In this document: positions 32,556 through 40,056 of the stretch, piece by piece | Numbering within the stretch: the stretch's first letter is position 1 | Layout of the letters: the number at the start of each line of letters is the position of its first letter | Source of the DNA: Anaerolineaceae bacterium | GTDB lineage: Bacteria; Chloroflexota; Anaerolineae; Anaerolineales; Anaerolineaceae | NCBI GenBank assembly: GCA_020845515.1 | Contig: JADLFQ010000020.1 | Span: forward strand, 1-41,070 | DNA: 41,070 nt | Reading direction: 5' to 3' | Translations under genes and position numbers: made by a program | Notes under the pieces: generated by a model | The model's input: only the letters and a program-made list of their open reading frames with translations | Databases searched by the model: none | What the model was told of the DNA's origin: nothing

Positions 32556-32685
32556 AGAAAACCAGGAAATGACAGATGAATGGCCCATCTCCCATAGAGT
32601 TTGCGTCGCAGGATACATCTGCCCAGGTTTGGAAGGGTTAAGAGAAAACCTCAAATCTTTGTCCATGAGGTGCGGCAACCCATAG
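32545..32685 (+). CDS. Possible 46-residue leader peptide (unrecognised)
   Basis: An ATG at 32545, inside the second 15-base repeat, opens a 46-codon frame ending in TAG. An AAAAGG ribosome-like site is seven bases upstream. The peptide is polar, with three Cys residues and a central WPISHRVCVAGYICPGLEG stretch. I do not recognise it. It lies in the transcribed leader of BMP operon 2, about 140 bases before the binding-protein gene. It may be a leader peptide, a gene remnant or chance. The first repeat also begins a frame (from 32504, 22 codons), starting MSDN as this one starts MSDK, simply because the repeat encodes it. Confidence 0.25.
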   Translation: MSDKENQEMTDEWPISHRVCVAGYICPGLEGLRENLKSLSMRCGNP

Positions 32686-32823
32686 CCCGGCGCTGACTCT
32701 TCATAACTATTTCAAAAGAAGAGAAAGGAGGCACCCCAAAAGAAACAAGACCTAAAAAAAACAGAAGAGAACCAAACATACGGAAAGAACCAGAACCATT
32801 CACTTATTTAAGGAGAAAGAAAA

Positions 32824-33804
32824 ATGAAGAAGTTGATGTTCAGTTGTGGCATATTGGTCATCGCGGCGATGATTTTAACGGCCTGCCAGAGCGCTCCCGC
32901 TGCAACGTCTGCTCCTGAAGGAGAAAAGCAGACGAAAGTGGCGATGGTCCTGCCAGGATTGAAAACCGACGAGGCTTTCAACCAGTACACTTACGAAGGC
33001 ATGATGCGGGCTGCAAAAGAGTTCAACCTTGAAACTGCTTACAGAGAAGAGGTGAAACAGGACGAGCAGACCGAGATTATCCGTCAGTTTGCCCAACAAG
33101 GATACAATATCATCATCGGACAGGGCGGTCAATTCGGTGAAGCGCTCCAAACAGTGGCAAAAGAATTTCCTGATCAAAAATTCATCTTTAGCGTTGCAAC
33201 CGATACCGGCGGCGTCCCCAACCTGACGGCCGCCACAGTGAGCTACAGCCACGCTGGATACCTTGCCGGTGTAATGGCTTGCTATACGACCAAAACCAAC
33301 AAGGTTGCCATGATTTTGGGCGAGTGGTACGATCCCCACAAGCAAATGTGGGATAGTTTCCAGAAGGGTCTTAAAACCTGTGGCAAGGACATTGAAGCAA
33401 ACGCGGTTACCACCGGCTCATGGTCGGACGTTAACAAGGCGCGCGAGGCTTCGCTGGCATTGGTTGCTGACGGCACCGATGTACTCTTCCCCTGCCTGGA
33501 CGCCGCCTTCGTCGGTGTGCTGACGGCTGCGCAAGACTCCAAGGACGTCCAGGTTGTTGGCGGCGTCATTGACATGGCTCCCATTGCACCCAAGGTTGTG
33601 GTTGGCAGTGTTGTCTTCAACTGGGACGAACTCGGCTATCAAGAGGCTGCCGGGATGCTTGTTGACGGCAAATCCCATGTCTTGGGGATGTCGGAAAATG
33701 GCATAAAGCTTGTCACCAATGACCTGCTCTCCGCCGATGGCAAAGCATCTGCAGAAAAGGCCGTGGAAGACCTCAAGGCCGGCAAAGTAGACGTCGCCCC
33801 GTAA
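32824..33804 (+). CDS. BMP family ABC substrate-binding lipoprotein 2
   Basis: This 326-residue lipoprotein has a signal ending ILTAC (C21), a short linker and a BMP-type two-lobed binding fold. Family-like blocks are VAMVLPGLKTDEAFNQYTYEGM, the IIRQFAQQGYNIIIGQGGQFG segment and HAGYLAGVMACYTTKTNKVAMI. It is only distantly like the lipoproteins at 26312 and 40057, so it probably binds another ligand. Members bind nucleosides or related small molecules. AAGGAG lies before the ATG. It is the first structural gene of operon 2; an ATPase and two permeases follow after a hairpin. Confidence 0.9.
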   Translation: MKKLMFSCGILVIAAMILTACQSAPAATSAPEGEKQTKVAMVLPGLKTDEAFNQYTYEGMMRAAKEFNLETAYREEVKQDEQTEIIRQFAQQGYNIIIGQGGQFGEALQTVAKEFPDQKFIFSVATDTGGVPNLTAATVSYSHAGYLAGVMACYTTKTNKVAMILGEWYDPHKQMWDSFQKGLKTCGKDIEANAVTTGSWSDVNKAREASLALVADGTDVLFPCLDAAFVGVLTAAQDSKDVQVVGGVIDMAPIAPKVVVGSVVFNWDELGYQEAAGMLVDGKSHVLGMSENGIKLVTNDLLSADGKASAEKAVEDLKAGKVDVAP

Positions 33805-33848
33805 TCGGGTGCATGTATAGCTTTTACAACGTCGCGAGGCGAAGGGAA

Positions 33849-33887
33849 ATGACAGGGTGCACTTCGATTAAAGAAGCACCCTGTCAT
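33849..33887 (+). repeat. 12-bp hairpin between binding protein 2 and ATPase 2
   Basis: ATGACAGGGTGC and GCACCCTGTCAT pair perfectly around a 15-base loop. No T-run follows, so it is more likely an mRNA-stabilising or attenuating element than a simple terminator. The rest of the 33805-34100 gap shows nothing clear. Confidence 0.55.
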
Positions 33888-34100
33888 AGCGCAATATATT
33901 GACCGGCTATAAACGGCGCTGTGTGTTTCGCTCCTGTGTTTCCCACAGCGCCGGATTTTCAGAACAAGCCAGTTAAGTTCCACTCAGCCGCCAGCTCCGG
34001 AGAGAGGGCGATCCTGCGGGGAAAGTATCGTTCTTGTAAAGTGACTCAAACCCTAATCGAACAGTCGCTTTGAGGCCTGATGCGAGCAAAGGATGTGTTT

Positions 34101-35627
34101 ATGACACAAAATGATAAAATCGCAATGCGCATGGAGGGGATTACAAAACGTTTTCCCGGAGTCTTAGCCAACGATCGGATCAGCCTTGAGTGCCGGAAGG
34201 GCGAAGTGCTTGGGCTGCTAGGCGAAAACGGCGCGGGTAAGACAACCCTGATGAACATCTTGTACGGGCTGCACCAACCTGACAGCGGCAAGATCTTTAT
34301 CAACGGCAAGCAAGTCACAATTGAGTCTCCTGCCAAAGCAATTGAACTCGGTATCGGTATGGTTCACCAGCATTTTAAGCTGGTGGATACGCTCACCGCT
34401 TTGGAGAATGTGATTCTGGGTATTCCTTCGGAGCACCCCCTTGTTCTTGATCTTGCACCTGCCCGCAAGCGATTTTTGGCTCTCTGTGAGGAGTACGACT
34501 TGTATGTAGACCCCTCGGTGGAGGTCTGGAGGCTCTCGGTGGGCAAGCAGCAGTGGCTGGAAATCCTCAAGGCGTTGTACCGGGACGCCAGATTGCTTGT
34601 ACTGGATGAACCAAGCGCTGTGCTTACGCCTGCCGAAGGAGAGCAGCTCTTTAAAGCCATCCGTAAATTAACCGCGGAGGAACGCTCGGTTATTTTTATC
34701 AGCCACAAATTTGGTGAGGTGCTGGAAATTACCGATCGCATTACTGTTATCCGCGACGGGCATGTGGTTGGTACCGTGCCGACGAAGGAAGCAACCTATC
34801 CGGAACTGGCTCGCATGATGGTGGGACGCCCGGTAGCCATGGACCGTAAATCCCGGCCTCTCGCGGCAAAAAAAGACCCTATCCTGGTCATGGAGAATGT
34901 CGAAGCCATGAGCGACCGGGGACTCCCGGCGCTCAAGAATATTAATCTGACCCTTCACCCCGGCGAGATTGTAGGGGTGGCGGGTGTGGATGGCAATGGC
35001 CAGCTTGAGTTGGCTGAATGTATTGTTGGCATGCGAAAGCGTACAAGTGGGACAATTCGCATACAGGGTCTCAACGTGGATCATGTGATGGACGACCCTT
35101 CCTTTGTGGGGTATATTCCTGCAGACAGACAAAAGGTGGGTCTCTTTCTGGCGCTTACCGTGGCAGAGAATCTTATTGTCAAGGATTATTATAAAGCGCC
35201 CTTCGCGCGCAAGAGTGTGCTGCGATACAGCGCCATTCGTCAACACGCTAAAGATTTGATCAAGGATTACAATATCAAGACTCCCTCCGGTGAGGTTGAG
35301 GTGGCAAATTTGTCAGGAGGAAACCAGCAAAAGGTTGTTATTGCGCGTGAACTGAGCGACCAGCCTGCCCCGGTTGTCGCCTCTCAAGCGACCCGCGGGC
35401 TCGATCTGGGCGCAGTGGAAAGCGTGCATAATTTTTTGCTTGCTGAACGCGAGCGCGGCGCGGCTGTGCTCTTCATTTCCACAGAATTGCAAGAGGTAAT
35501 GTCGCTCAGCGACCGCATCATCGTCATGTTCCGCGGCGAAGTGATGGGCGAGGTGGATGGTAACACCGCGGATGTGGACACAATTGGTCAGATGATGCTT
35601 GGAGAAACGGCGGAGGTGTCAGCATGA
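34101..35627 (+). CDS. BMP-type double ABC ATPase 2
   Basis: This 508-residue cytoplasmic ATPase with two fused nucleotide-binding domains is the paralogue of the one at 29651. Domain one has Walker A GENGAGKT (41-48), signature LSVGKQQW and Walker B LLVLDE. Domain two has GVDGNGQLE in place of Walker A and LSGGNQQK, the normal degenerate form. It energises uptake by the two permeases that follow. I start at ATG 34101 with AAGGA seven bases before it; ATG 34080 with GAGG is equally open and would add seven residues. Its stop overlaps the next start by four bases (ATGA), showing tight coupling. The gene order (ATPase, permease, permease) is the common one. Confidence 0.93.
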   Translation: MTQNDKIAMRMEGITKRFPGVLANDRISLECRKGEVLGLLGENGAGKTTLMNILYGLHQPDSGKIFINGKQVTIESPAKAIELGIGMVHQHFKLVDTLTALENVILGIPSEHPLVLDLAPARKRFLALCEEYDLYVDPSVEVWRLSVGKQQWLEILKALYRDARLLVLDEPSAVLTPAEGEQLFKAIRKLTAEERSVIFISHKFGEVLEITDRITVIRDGHVVGTVPTKEATYPELARMMVGRPVAMDRKSRPLAAKKDPILVMENVEAMSDRGLPALKNINLTLHPGEIVGVAGVDGNGQLELAECIVGMRKRTSGTIRIQGLNVDHVMDDPSFVGYIPADRQKVGLFLALTVAENLIVKDYYKAPFARKSVLRYSAIRQHAKDLIKDYNIKTPSGEVEVANLSGGNQQKVVIARELSDQPAPVVASQATRGLDLGAVESVHNFLLAERERGAAVLFISTELQEVMSLSDRIIVMFRGEVMGEVDGNTADVDTIGQMMLGETAEVSA

Positions 35628-36742
35628 AGAACGAGAAACAGCCGAGGTTCCTTTCCCTGCCCGGTATTGGAGATCTTGCCCTTTCCGGGGTGCGGCCTCT
35701 TATCGGTATCTCTCTGGGCTTGCTTGCTGGCGCGGTGCTAATTGCTATCTCCGGTGTGAATCCGTTTACCGCATATGTGGCTATGCTGCAGGGGGCTTTG
35801 GGCAGTCCACAGGCAATTGCGAATGTACTTGTCCGCGCCTCACCCCTCCTCCTCGGTGGTGTGGGCGTTGCGCTCGGCATTAAAGCCGGATTGTGGAATG
35901 TGGGGATCGAAGGGTATATGTATGCAGGAGCGATTGGCGCCACATGGGTGGGAATTGCCGCTCTTCCGGTATCACCCCTCGTGCATATCACGCTTGCAAT
36001 CCTCGCGGCGGGGGTTGTTGCTGTAATCTGGGGGGTGGCGCCTGCATACCTGCGAGCCTACCGGGGGGTAAATGAGGTTATTTCAACCATCATGATGAAT
36101 TATGTGGCTATTTTTTTGGTCAGTTACCTGGTGCACGAGCCCCAGCCAATGGCAGAACCTGGAAGCTTCTTTCCGATGTCGCTCCAGCTTGCCCCCACAG
36201 CCAGACTGCCGATCCTGTTGAGGGGCAGCAGCCTGCACCCCGGTTTTATTATCGGGTTGGCTGCCTGTATTCTCTTCTACCTTATCCTTCGCTTCACACC
36301 TTTTGGTTTTCGCACGCGCATGTTGGGGGTGAACCCGGTGGGGTCGCGCTATGCAGGGGTGAATGTAAAGCGCCAGATCCTTTTTGTGCTTTTGATTGGC
36401 GCGCTGGCGGGGGGCGTGGCGGGTGCAGTCGAAGTCATGGGATTGAAGGGACGGTTGTACATGGATTTCGTGGCTGGTGTTGGCTATGAAAGCGTGGCTG
36501 TGGCGCTCCTTGCAGCGGGAAACCCCCTGGGTGTCATCGCCAGCGCGCTGTTCTTCGCGGCGTTGAAAGCTGGCGGCGCGACGATGTCCATTCAGACGGG
36601 CGTTGGAGGACCGATGACAATTATTATCGAAGCGCTGTGTGTCATTTTTGTGATTGGGGTAGGATACAGCGAACGGAAGCGCCTGACGCGAGCGGATAAA
36701 GCGGTAAAAGGGGATGAGGAGGTGAAACACAATGTCGCCTGA
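35624..36742 (+). CDS. BMP-type ABC transporter permease A2
   Basis: This 372-residue membrane protein with about nine segments is the larger permease of importer 2. It has NVGIEGYMYAGAIGATW in the centre and MLGVNPVGSRYAGVNV as coupling loop, matching permease A1 in operon 1 in plan. The ATG overlaps the ATPase stop by four bases, and its own end overlaps the start of the next permease by 11 bases, so all three are made together. The charged C-terminal tail (RKRLTRADKAVKGDEEV) is longer than in A1. Confidence 0.92.
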   Translation: MKNEKQPRFLSLPGIGDLALSGVRPLIGISLGLLAGAVLIAISGVNPFTAYVAMLQGALGSPQAIANVLVRASPLLLGGVGVALGIKAGLWNVGIEGYMYAGAIGATWVGIAALPVSPLVHITLAILAAGVVAVIWGVAPAYLRAYRGVNEVISTIMMNYVAIFLVSYLVHEPQPMAEPGSFFPMSLQLAPTARLPILLRGSSLHPGFIIGLAACILFYLILRFTPFGFRTRMLGVNPVGSRYAGVNVKRQILFVLLIGALAGGVAGAVEVMGLKGRLYMDFVAGVGYESVAVALLAAGNPLGVIASALFFAALKAGGATMSIQTGVGGPMTIIIEALCVIFVIGVGYSERKRLTRADKAVKGDEEVKHNVA

Positions 36743-37658
36743 TATGATTATTGACTGGTTGCAAGCTACGCTGCGCTGGGGGGCGCCCTTGATACTGGTT
36801 GCCATGGGCGAAGTGTTCGCCGAGCGGTCAGGGATCATTAATGTTGGAATTGAGGGCATCATGCTCACCGGGGCTCTCGCAGGGATTGCTGTCAGTTTCT
36901 TTACCGGGAATGTTTTCCTGGCGTCAATTGGCACCATGCTCCTTGGCGCTTTGCTTGGGCTGGGAGTTGCTTATTTGACGGTTTCCCGCAGGACCAATCA
37001 GGTTGTCACCGGTCTTATGGTCAACCTTGCCGCGCTCGGTGGAACTAATCTTTTATTCGCCTTGCTATCAGAGTCCCGCCACGAGCGTGTTGCCACTTTT
37101 CCTCTGCTATTTCCGGCCAGCTTTTCGGAAATTCCGGTCATTGGCCCCATACTTTTTCGTCAGCCGGTGAGTACGTGGTTCGCCTTGATCCTGCCCTTCT
37201 TTGCTGCTTATTTCCTCTATCGCACGGATTGGGGGTTAAATGTGCGCGCGGTGGGCGATAACCCAAAAGCAGCCGCGACGGCAGGTCTGCCGGTGATCAA
37301 GCTGAAGTACGAGGCGGTCATTTTGAGTGGAATCTTTGCCGCCCTGGGCGGCGCTGCGCTGACTCTCAGCGAGGTGGGATACTTTGCCTCCGGAGGTATG
37401 ACTGCCGGGCGTGGATTTGTTGTTCTGGCGGCAGTGGTTGTGGGCGGCTGGGACCCGGTCAGGGTGGCGTTGGCCTGCCTGGTGTTTGGCGCAGCGGATG
37501 CTGCTCAACTGCGCATGCAGGCGATGGGCTCCACCATCCCGTACCAGTTCTTGCAGATGTTACCCTACGTTATCACCCTGATTGCACTTGCAGGGTTGGT
37601 TGGCCGTACACGCGCGCCGAAGACTTGGGGTGCGCCTTACGATCCAGCGGATATCTAA
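36732..37658 (+). CDS. BMP-type ABC transporter permease B2
   Basis: This 308-residue membrane protein with about eight or nine segments is the smaller permease of importer 2. It shows GEVFAERSGIINVGIEGIML and AVGDNPKAAATAGLPV, as in permease B1, and ends RAPKTWGAPY. It overlaps the preceding gene by 11 bases; GATGAGGAGGTG supplies the ribosome site inside that gene. A strong terminator follows, closing the transporter part of the operon. Confidence 0.92.
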   Translation: MSPDMIIDWLQATLRWGAPLILVAMGEVFAERSGIINVGIEGIMLTGALAGIAVSFFTGNVFLASIGTMLLGALLGLGVAYLTVSRRTNQVVTGLMVNLAALGGTNLLFALLSESRHERVATFPLLFPASFSEIPVIGPILFRQPVSTWFALILPFFAAYFLYRTDWGLNVRAVGDNPKAAATAGLPVIKLKYEAVILSGIFAALGGAALTLSEVGYFASGGMTAGRGFVVLAAVVVGGWDPVRVALACLVFGAADAAQLRMQAMGSTIPYQFLQMLPYVITLIALAGLVGRTRAPKTWGAPYDPADI

Positions 37659-37669
37659 CGTATCCCATA

Positions 37670-37710
37670 CCCCGCCGGCAAGCCAAAGCTGCCGGCGGGG
37701 TTCTTCTTTT
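37670..37710 (+). terminator. Terminator of BMP operon 2
   Basis: CCCCGCCGGCA (37670-37680) and TGCCGGCGGGG (37690-37700) form an 11-bp stem with a nine-base loop, followed by TTCTTCTTTT. Confidence 0.88.
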
Positions 37711-37726
37711 CAGGCAAGGAAGTTCC

Positions 37727-37759
37727 GGGGATCGGCTTGCTCAAGCGTCGCCGATCCCC
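37727..37759 (+). promoter_or_regulatory. Second hairpin before the M20 hydrolase gene
   Basis: GGGGATCG and CGATCCCC pair around an inner GCTTG/CAAGC stem. Only a weak T-rich stretch follows (TTATTT). It stands 17 bases after the operon terminator and 65 before the next ATG, so it may back up termination or regulate the hydrolase leader. Confidence 0.4.
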
Positions 37760-37823
37760 TTATTTGCCCCGAAGGATAAGTTGAAGGAAAACCCAATCTT
37801 TCGCTGCACAGGAGGAGAAACAG

Positions 37824-39002
37824 ATGAAATTGAATCGGGAGCGGGAGGAAGAGGTCATCCGTTTTACGCAGGAGATGGTTCGCTGCCCCGGCTTCTCAGG
37901 GGATGAGAGCGCAACCGCCGCGGTTGTTGCCCGGCAGATGAAAAAACTCGGATTTGACACGGTGGAAGTGGACCGCTGGGGGAGCGTGATTGGCGTCCGC
38001 CGCGGAGCCCGACCCGGCCCTACATTTGTCTTTGATGGACACATGGATGTTGTGCCGATCCACATGCCGGAGCTTTGGCGGTGCGAGCCGTACGGTGCTG
38101 AAATTGCCGATGGCAAAATCTGGGGGATTGGTACATCTGATATGAAGAGCGGGCTCGCCGCTTGCCTGTGTGCGGCAGCTTTTGTTGACCGCGCGGAGAT
38201 TGCCGGGACGATTGTGGTCACAGCCACAGTCGCTGAGGAGCTTATGATCGGGCGGGGCTTGGGCAAGATATTGGAAGGGCGCAAGGTGGATGCTGTGATG
38301 ACTTGCGAACCGACAAGAGCGAAACGGCTCGCGGTGGCGGGTGTTGGCCGCACCACAGTGGAAATGAGCGTGCATGGGCTTGTGGCGCACAGCTCTCAAC
38401 CGCACCTCGGCGATAACGCCGTCTACCGGGCGATGGACGCCAGTGAGCGCATTCGAAAGATGCCCCGGCGGCAGGATGCCTTCTTCGGCACGGATGTAAT
38501 CGAACTTGTCGAAATCAAATCCCGACCCTCCCCCGGTAACGGATCTGTTCCCGATCACTGTTGGGTGTTGTGGGAATGCCGCCTGTTTCCCGGAGAGACC
38601 CGCGAGACCTTCTTGAATCGTTTTCACGCGGCCATTAAGGGTTTTCACGGCGCAGAGAAGGTGAATTTGAAAATCGGCCGGATTGTAATTGACTGCTATA
38701 CAGGTGAACGTCTTGACTGCGAAGACTTCCTTAAGGCCTGGACGACACCGCCAGAGGAGCCCTTTCGCAAACTCGTTGAGCAGGCGCTCCTCCAAACCGG
38801 TATCCAGGCCGAACCGGTCATCTTCCGCGGTTGTACCAATGCCAACATCAGCGCTGGCGAAATGGGTATTCCCTCGCTCGTCTATGGGCCGGGCAATCTC
38901 GATTTGGCCCATAAGCCCAACGAACATGTTGAAATTGAAGAATTGCTGCTCAGCGTCAAAGCCTATGGCCGGATGATTGAGCTTATGGACCAATACGGGT
39001 GA
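37824..39002 (+). CDS. M20 family metallo-hydrolase (ArgE/DapE/YgeY-like)
   Basis: This 392-residue cytoplasmic enzyme belongs to the two-zinc M20 peptidase/deacylase group. Metal and catalytic residues seen: H73 and D75 in DGHMDVVP, D106 in GTSDMKSG, E138-E139 in TVAEEL, E162 in CEPT, and the last ligand His in LAHKPNEH near residue 370. The lid domain (about 175-285) is present. Relatives remove acyl groups or cleave dipeptide- or carbamoyl-like bonds (ArgE, DapE, YgeY). The substrate is not shown by the sequence. GGAGG lies before the ATG. Position after a nucleoside-type importer suggests it processes an imported compound. The next gene begins 96 bases later after another hairpin. Confidence 0.85.
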   Translation: MKLNREREEEVIRFTQEMVRCPGFSGDESATAAVVARQMKKLGFDTVEVDRWGSVIGVRRGARPGPTFVFDGHMDVVPIHMPELWRCEPYGAEIADGKIWGIGTSDMKSGLAACLCAAAFVDRAEIAGTIVVTATVAEELMIGRGLGKILEGRKVDAVMTCEPTRAKRLAVAGVGRTTVEMSVHGLVAHSSQPHLGDNAVYRAMDASERIRKMPRRQDAFFGTDVIELVEIKSRPSPGNGSVPDHCWVLWECRLFPGETRETFLNRFHAAIKGFHGAEKVNLKIGRIVIDCYTGERLDCEDFLKAWTTPPEEPFRKLVEQALLQTGIQAEPVIFRGCTNANISAGEMGIPSLVYGPGNLDLAHKPNEHVEIEELLLSVKAYGRMIELMDQYG

Positions 39003-39018
39003 CAGTTTTGCCTGCATG

Positions 39019-39057
39019 CCCACTCCTGTTTTGAAAAATAGAGATGGAAGGAGTGGG
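39019..39057 (+). repeat. 9-bp hairpin between the hydrolase and the unknown gene
   Basis: CCCACTCCT (39019-39027) and AGGAGTGGG (39049-39057) pair around a 21-base loop. There is no T-run after it; the role is unclear and may be in mRNA stability. Confidence 0.4.
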
Positions 39058-39098
39058 ACGCGCGCCAGCCGGGTGCAGCAGCATGGGAGGAGGATTAT

Positions 39099-39923
39099 AT
39101 GTCGGAATGTAGAGCGTTGGTAACCCTTACCTCGGAAGAATCGAAACGGCTGATTGCGAAAGGGATCGCCGCTTTACCGGTTGTGCAAAAGGCAAAGGAG
39201 AGGGGGATCATCGGGTTGTGCGTATGCAGTTCGGCAAAATATGTTGCTGAAGAACTTTTGGGCGAACCACTGCCAGCTTTCGCTCCCTATATCTGTGGCT
39301 TTATCAACCGTCAGGGGGCGTTTGCGGTCGCGGATGACAAGGCAGGGAAGCAGCTCGCTCTCGTCAGGGGAGAAGCTGTCTGGCTTAATTGGCCCGAGGA
39401 AAACCTGGCAAGATATGTCAGAACCATGAATTTCCATGATGTGATCATCAAAAGTGGCAACATTTTGGATACAAACCGCAAAGCGGGGACGCTGGTGGGC
39501 TTATCGAATGGGGGCGAATATGGCAAGTATCTTCCTTATATCCTGGCGCGCGGTATCACTTTGATCGTGCCGATGACGCTGAACAAATCGGTGCCTTATT
39601 TGCTTGAGGAAATTATGCCGGAGATGGGTATCACCAAAATTTCCCCGCAGCGCGCTCAGGGTGAACCGTGCGGGATGCTGCCCTTGCCTGGACTGGTTGT
39701 CACGGAGTGTGATGCACTTGCAACCCTTGCAGATGTAAGAGCGCTTCCGGCCGCGATGGGGGGAGTAGGGGAGGGGCTGGGCACTGTGACCTTGCTGCTG
39801 ATTGGACAGGAACGGAACATAGAGAAGGCCTGGACTCTCGTGGAATCCATCAAAGGAGAACCTCACCTGGAGGGACCTGCACCGTCTGCTGTCTATGAAG
39901 CAGATGAACATGAGAGTTCATAG
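39099..39923 (+). CDS. Conserved-looking protein of unknown function
   Basis: This 274-residue protein has no signal peptide or membrane segment and I do not recognise its family. Visible features: ESKRLIAKGIAALP near the N-terminus, a Cys-rich GLCVCSS (about 40-46), GFINRQGAF, DVIIKSGNILD, GLSNGGEYGKYLPY, a central ITLIVPMTLNKSVP, and a Gly-rich AAMGGVGEGLGTVTLLL (about 227-243). A strong GGAGGAGG lies six bases before the ATG. The sequence reads as a soluble alpha/beta enzyme or ligand-binding protein. It sits between the M20 hydrolase and a BMP binding protein, so it probably belongs to the same catabolic or salvage process. Confidence 0.7.
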   Translation: MSECRALVTLTSEESKRLIAKGIAALPVVQKAKERGIIGLCVCSSAKYVAEELLGEPLPAFAPYICGFINRQGAFAVADDKAGKQLALVRGEAVWLNWPEENLARYVRTMNFHDVIIKSGNILDTNRKAGTLVGLSNGGEYGKYLPYILARGITLIVPMTLNKSVPYLLEEIMPEMGITKISPQRAQGEPCGMLPLPGLVVTECDALATLADVRALPAAMGGVGEGLGTVTLLLIGQERNIEKAWTLVESIKGEPHLEGPAPSAVYEADEHESS

Positions 39924-39993
39924 AGGGCGGCTGACTTGCAGATTGTATTCCGTTTTACTTTACCCAGCCTGCACATTTCCCATATTTTCTCCT

Positions 39994-40020
39994 TTGTTTG
40001 AGAATTAAATTTGGTATAAT
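39994..40020 (+). promoter_or_regulatory. Promoter of the third BMP binding protein
   Basis: TATAAT (40015-40020) is preceded by TTGTTT (39994-39999, spacer 15) or TTTGTT (spacer 16). The leader to the ATG is about 30 bases, with GAGGAG eight bases before the start. Confidence 0.5.
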
Positions 40021-40056
40021 TTATCTTATTACCATACTTTATGAGGAGACCTCAGA

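Larger units (their letters stand above)
32224..32823. other. 600-base gap before BMP operon 2
   Basis: It holds, in order, the operon 1 terminator, a stretch with no clear feature (32268-32450), the promoter and paired palindromes, the possible short peptide and a purine-rich tail with GAAAGGAGGC (32721-32735) and AAGGAG before the next ATG. I recognised no purine or other riboswitch core in the leader. Confidence 0.6.

Noticed and set aside
32560-32823. Riboswitch in the leader of BMP operon 2
   Set aside because: I saw no recognisable conserved core of the purine or other common classes; only purine-rich ribosome-site-like runs.
37824-39002. Using the YgeY-like hydrolase as evidence for selenium metabolism
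   Set aside because: The YgeY name is linked to selenium metabolism in some annotations, but M20 similarity is too broad to support the selenoprotein claim.
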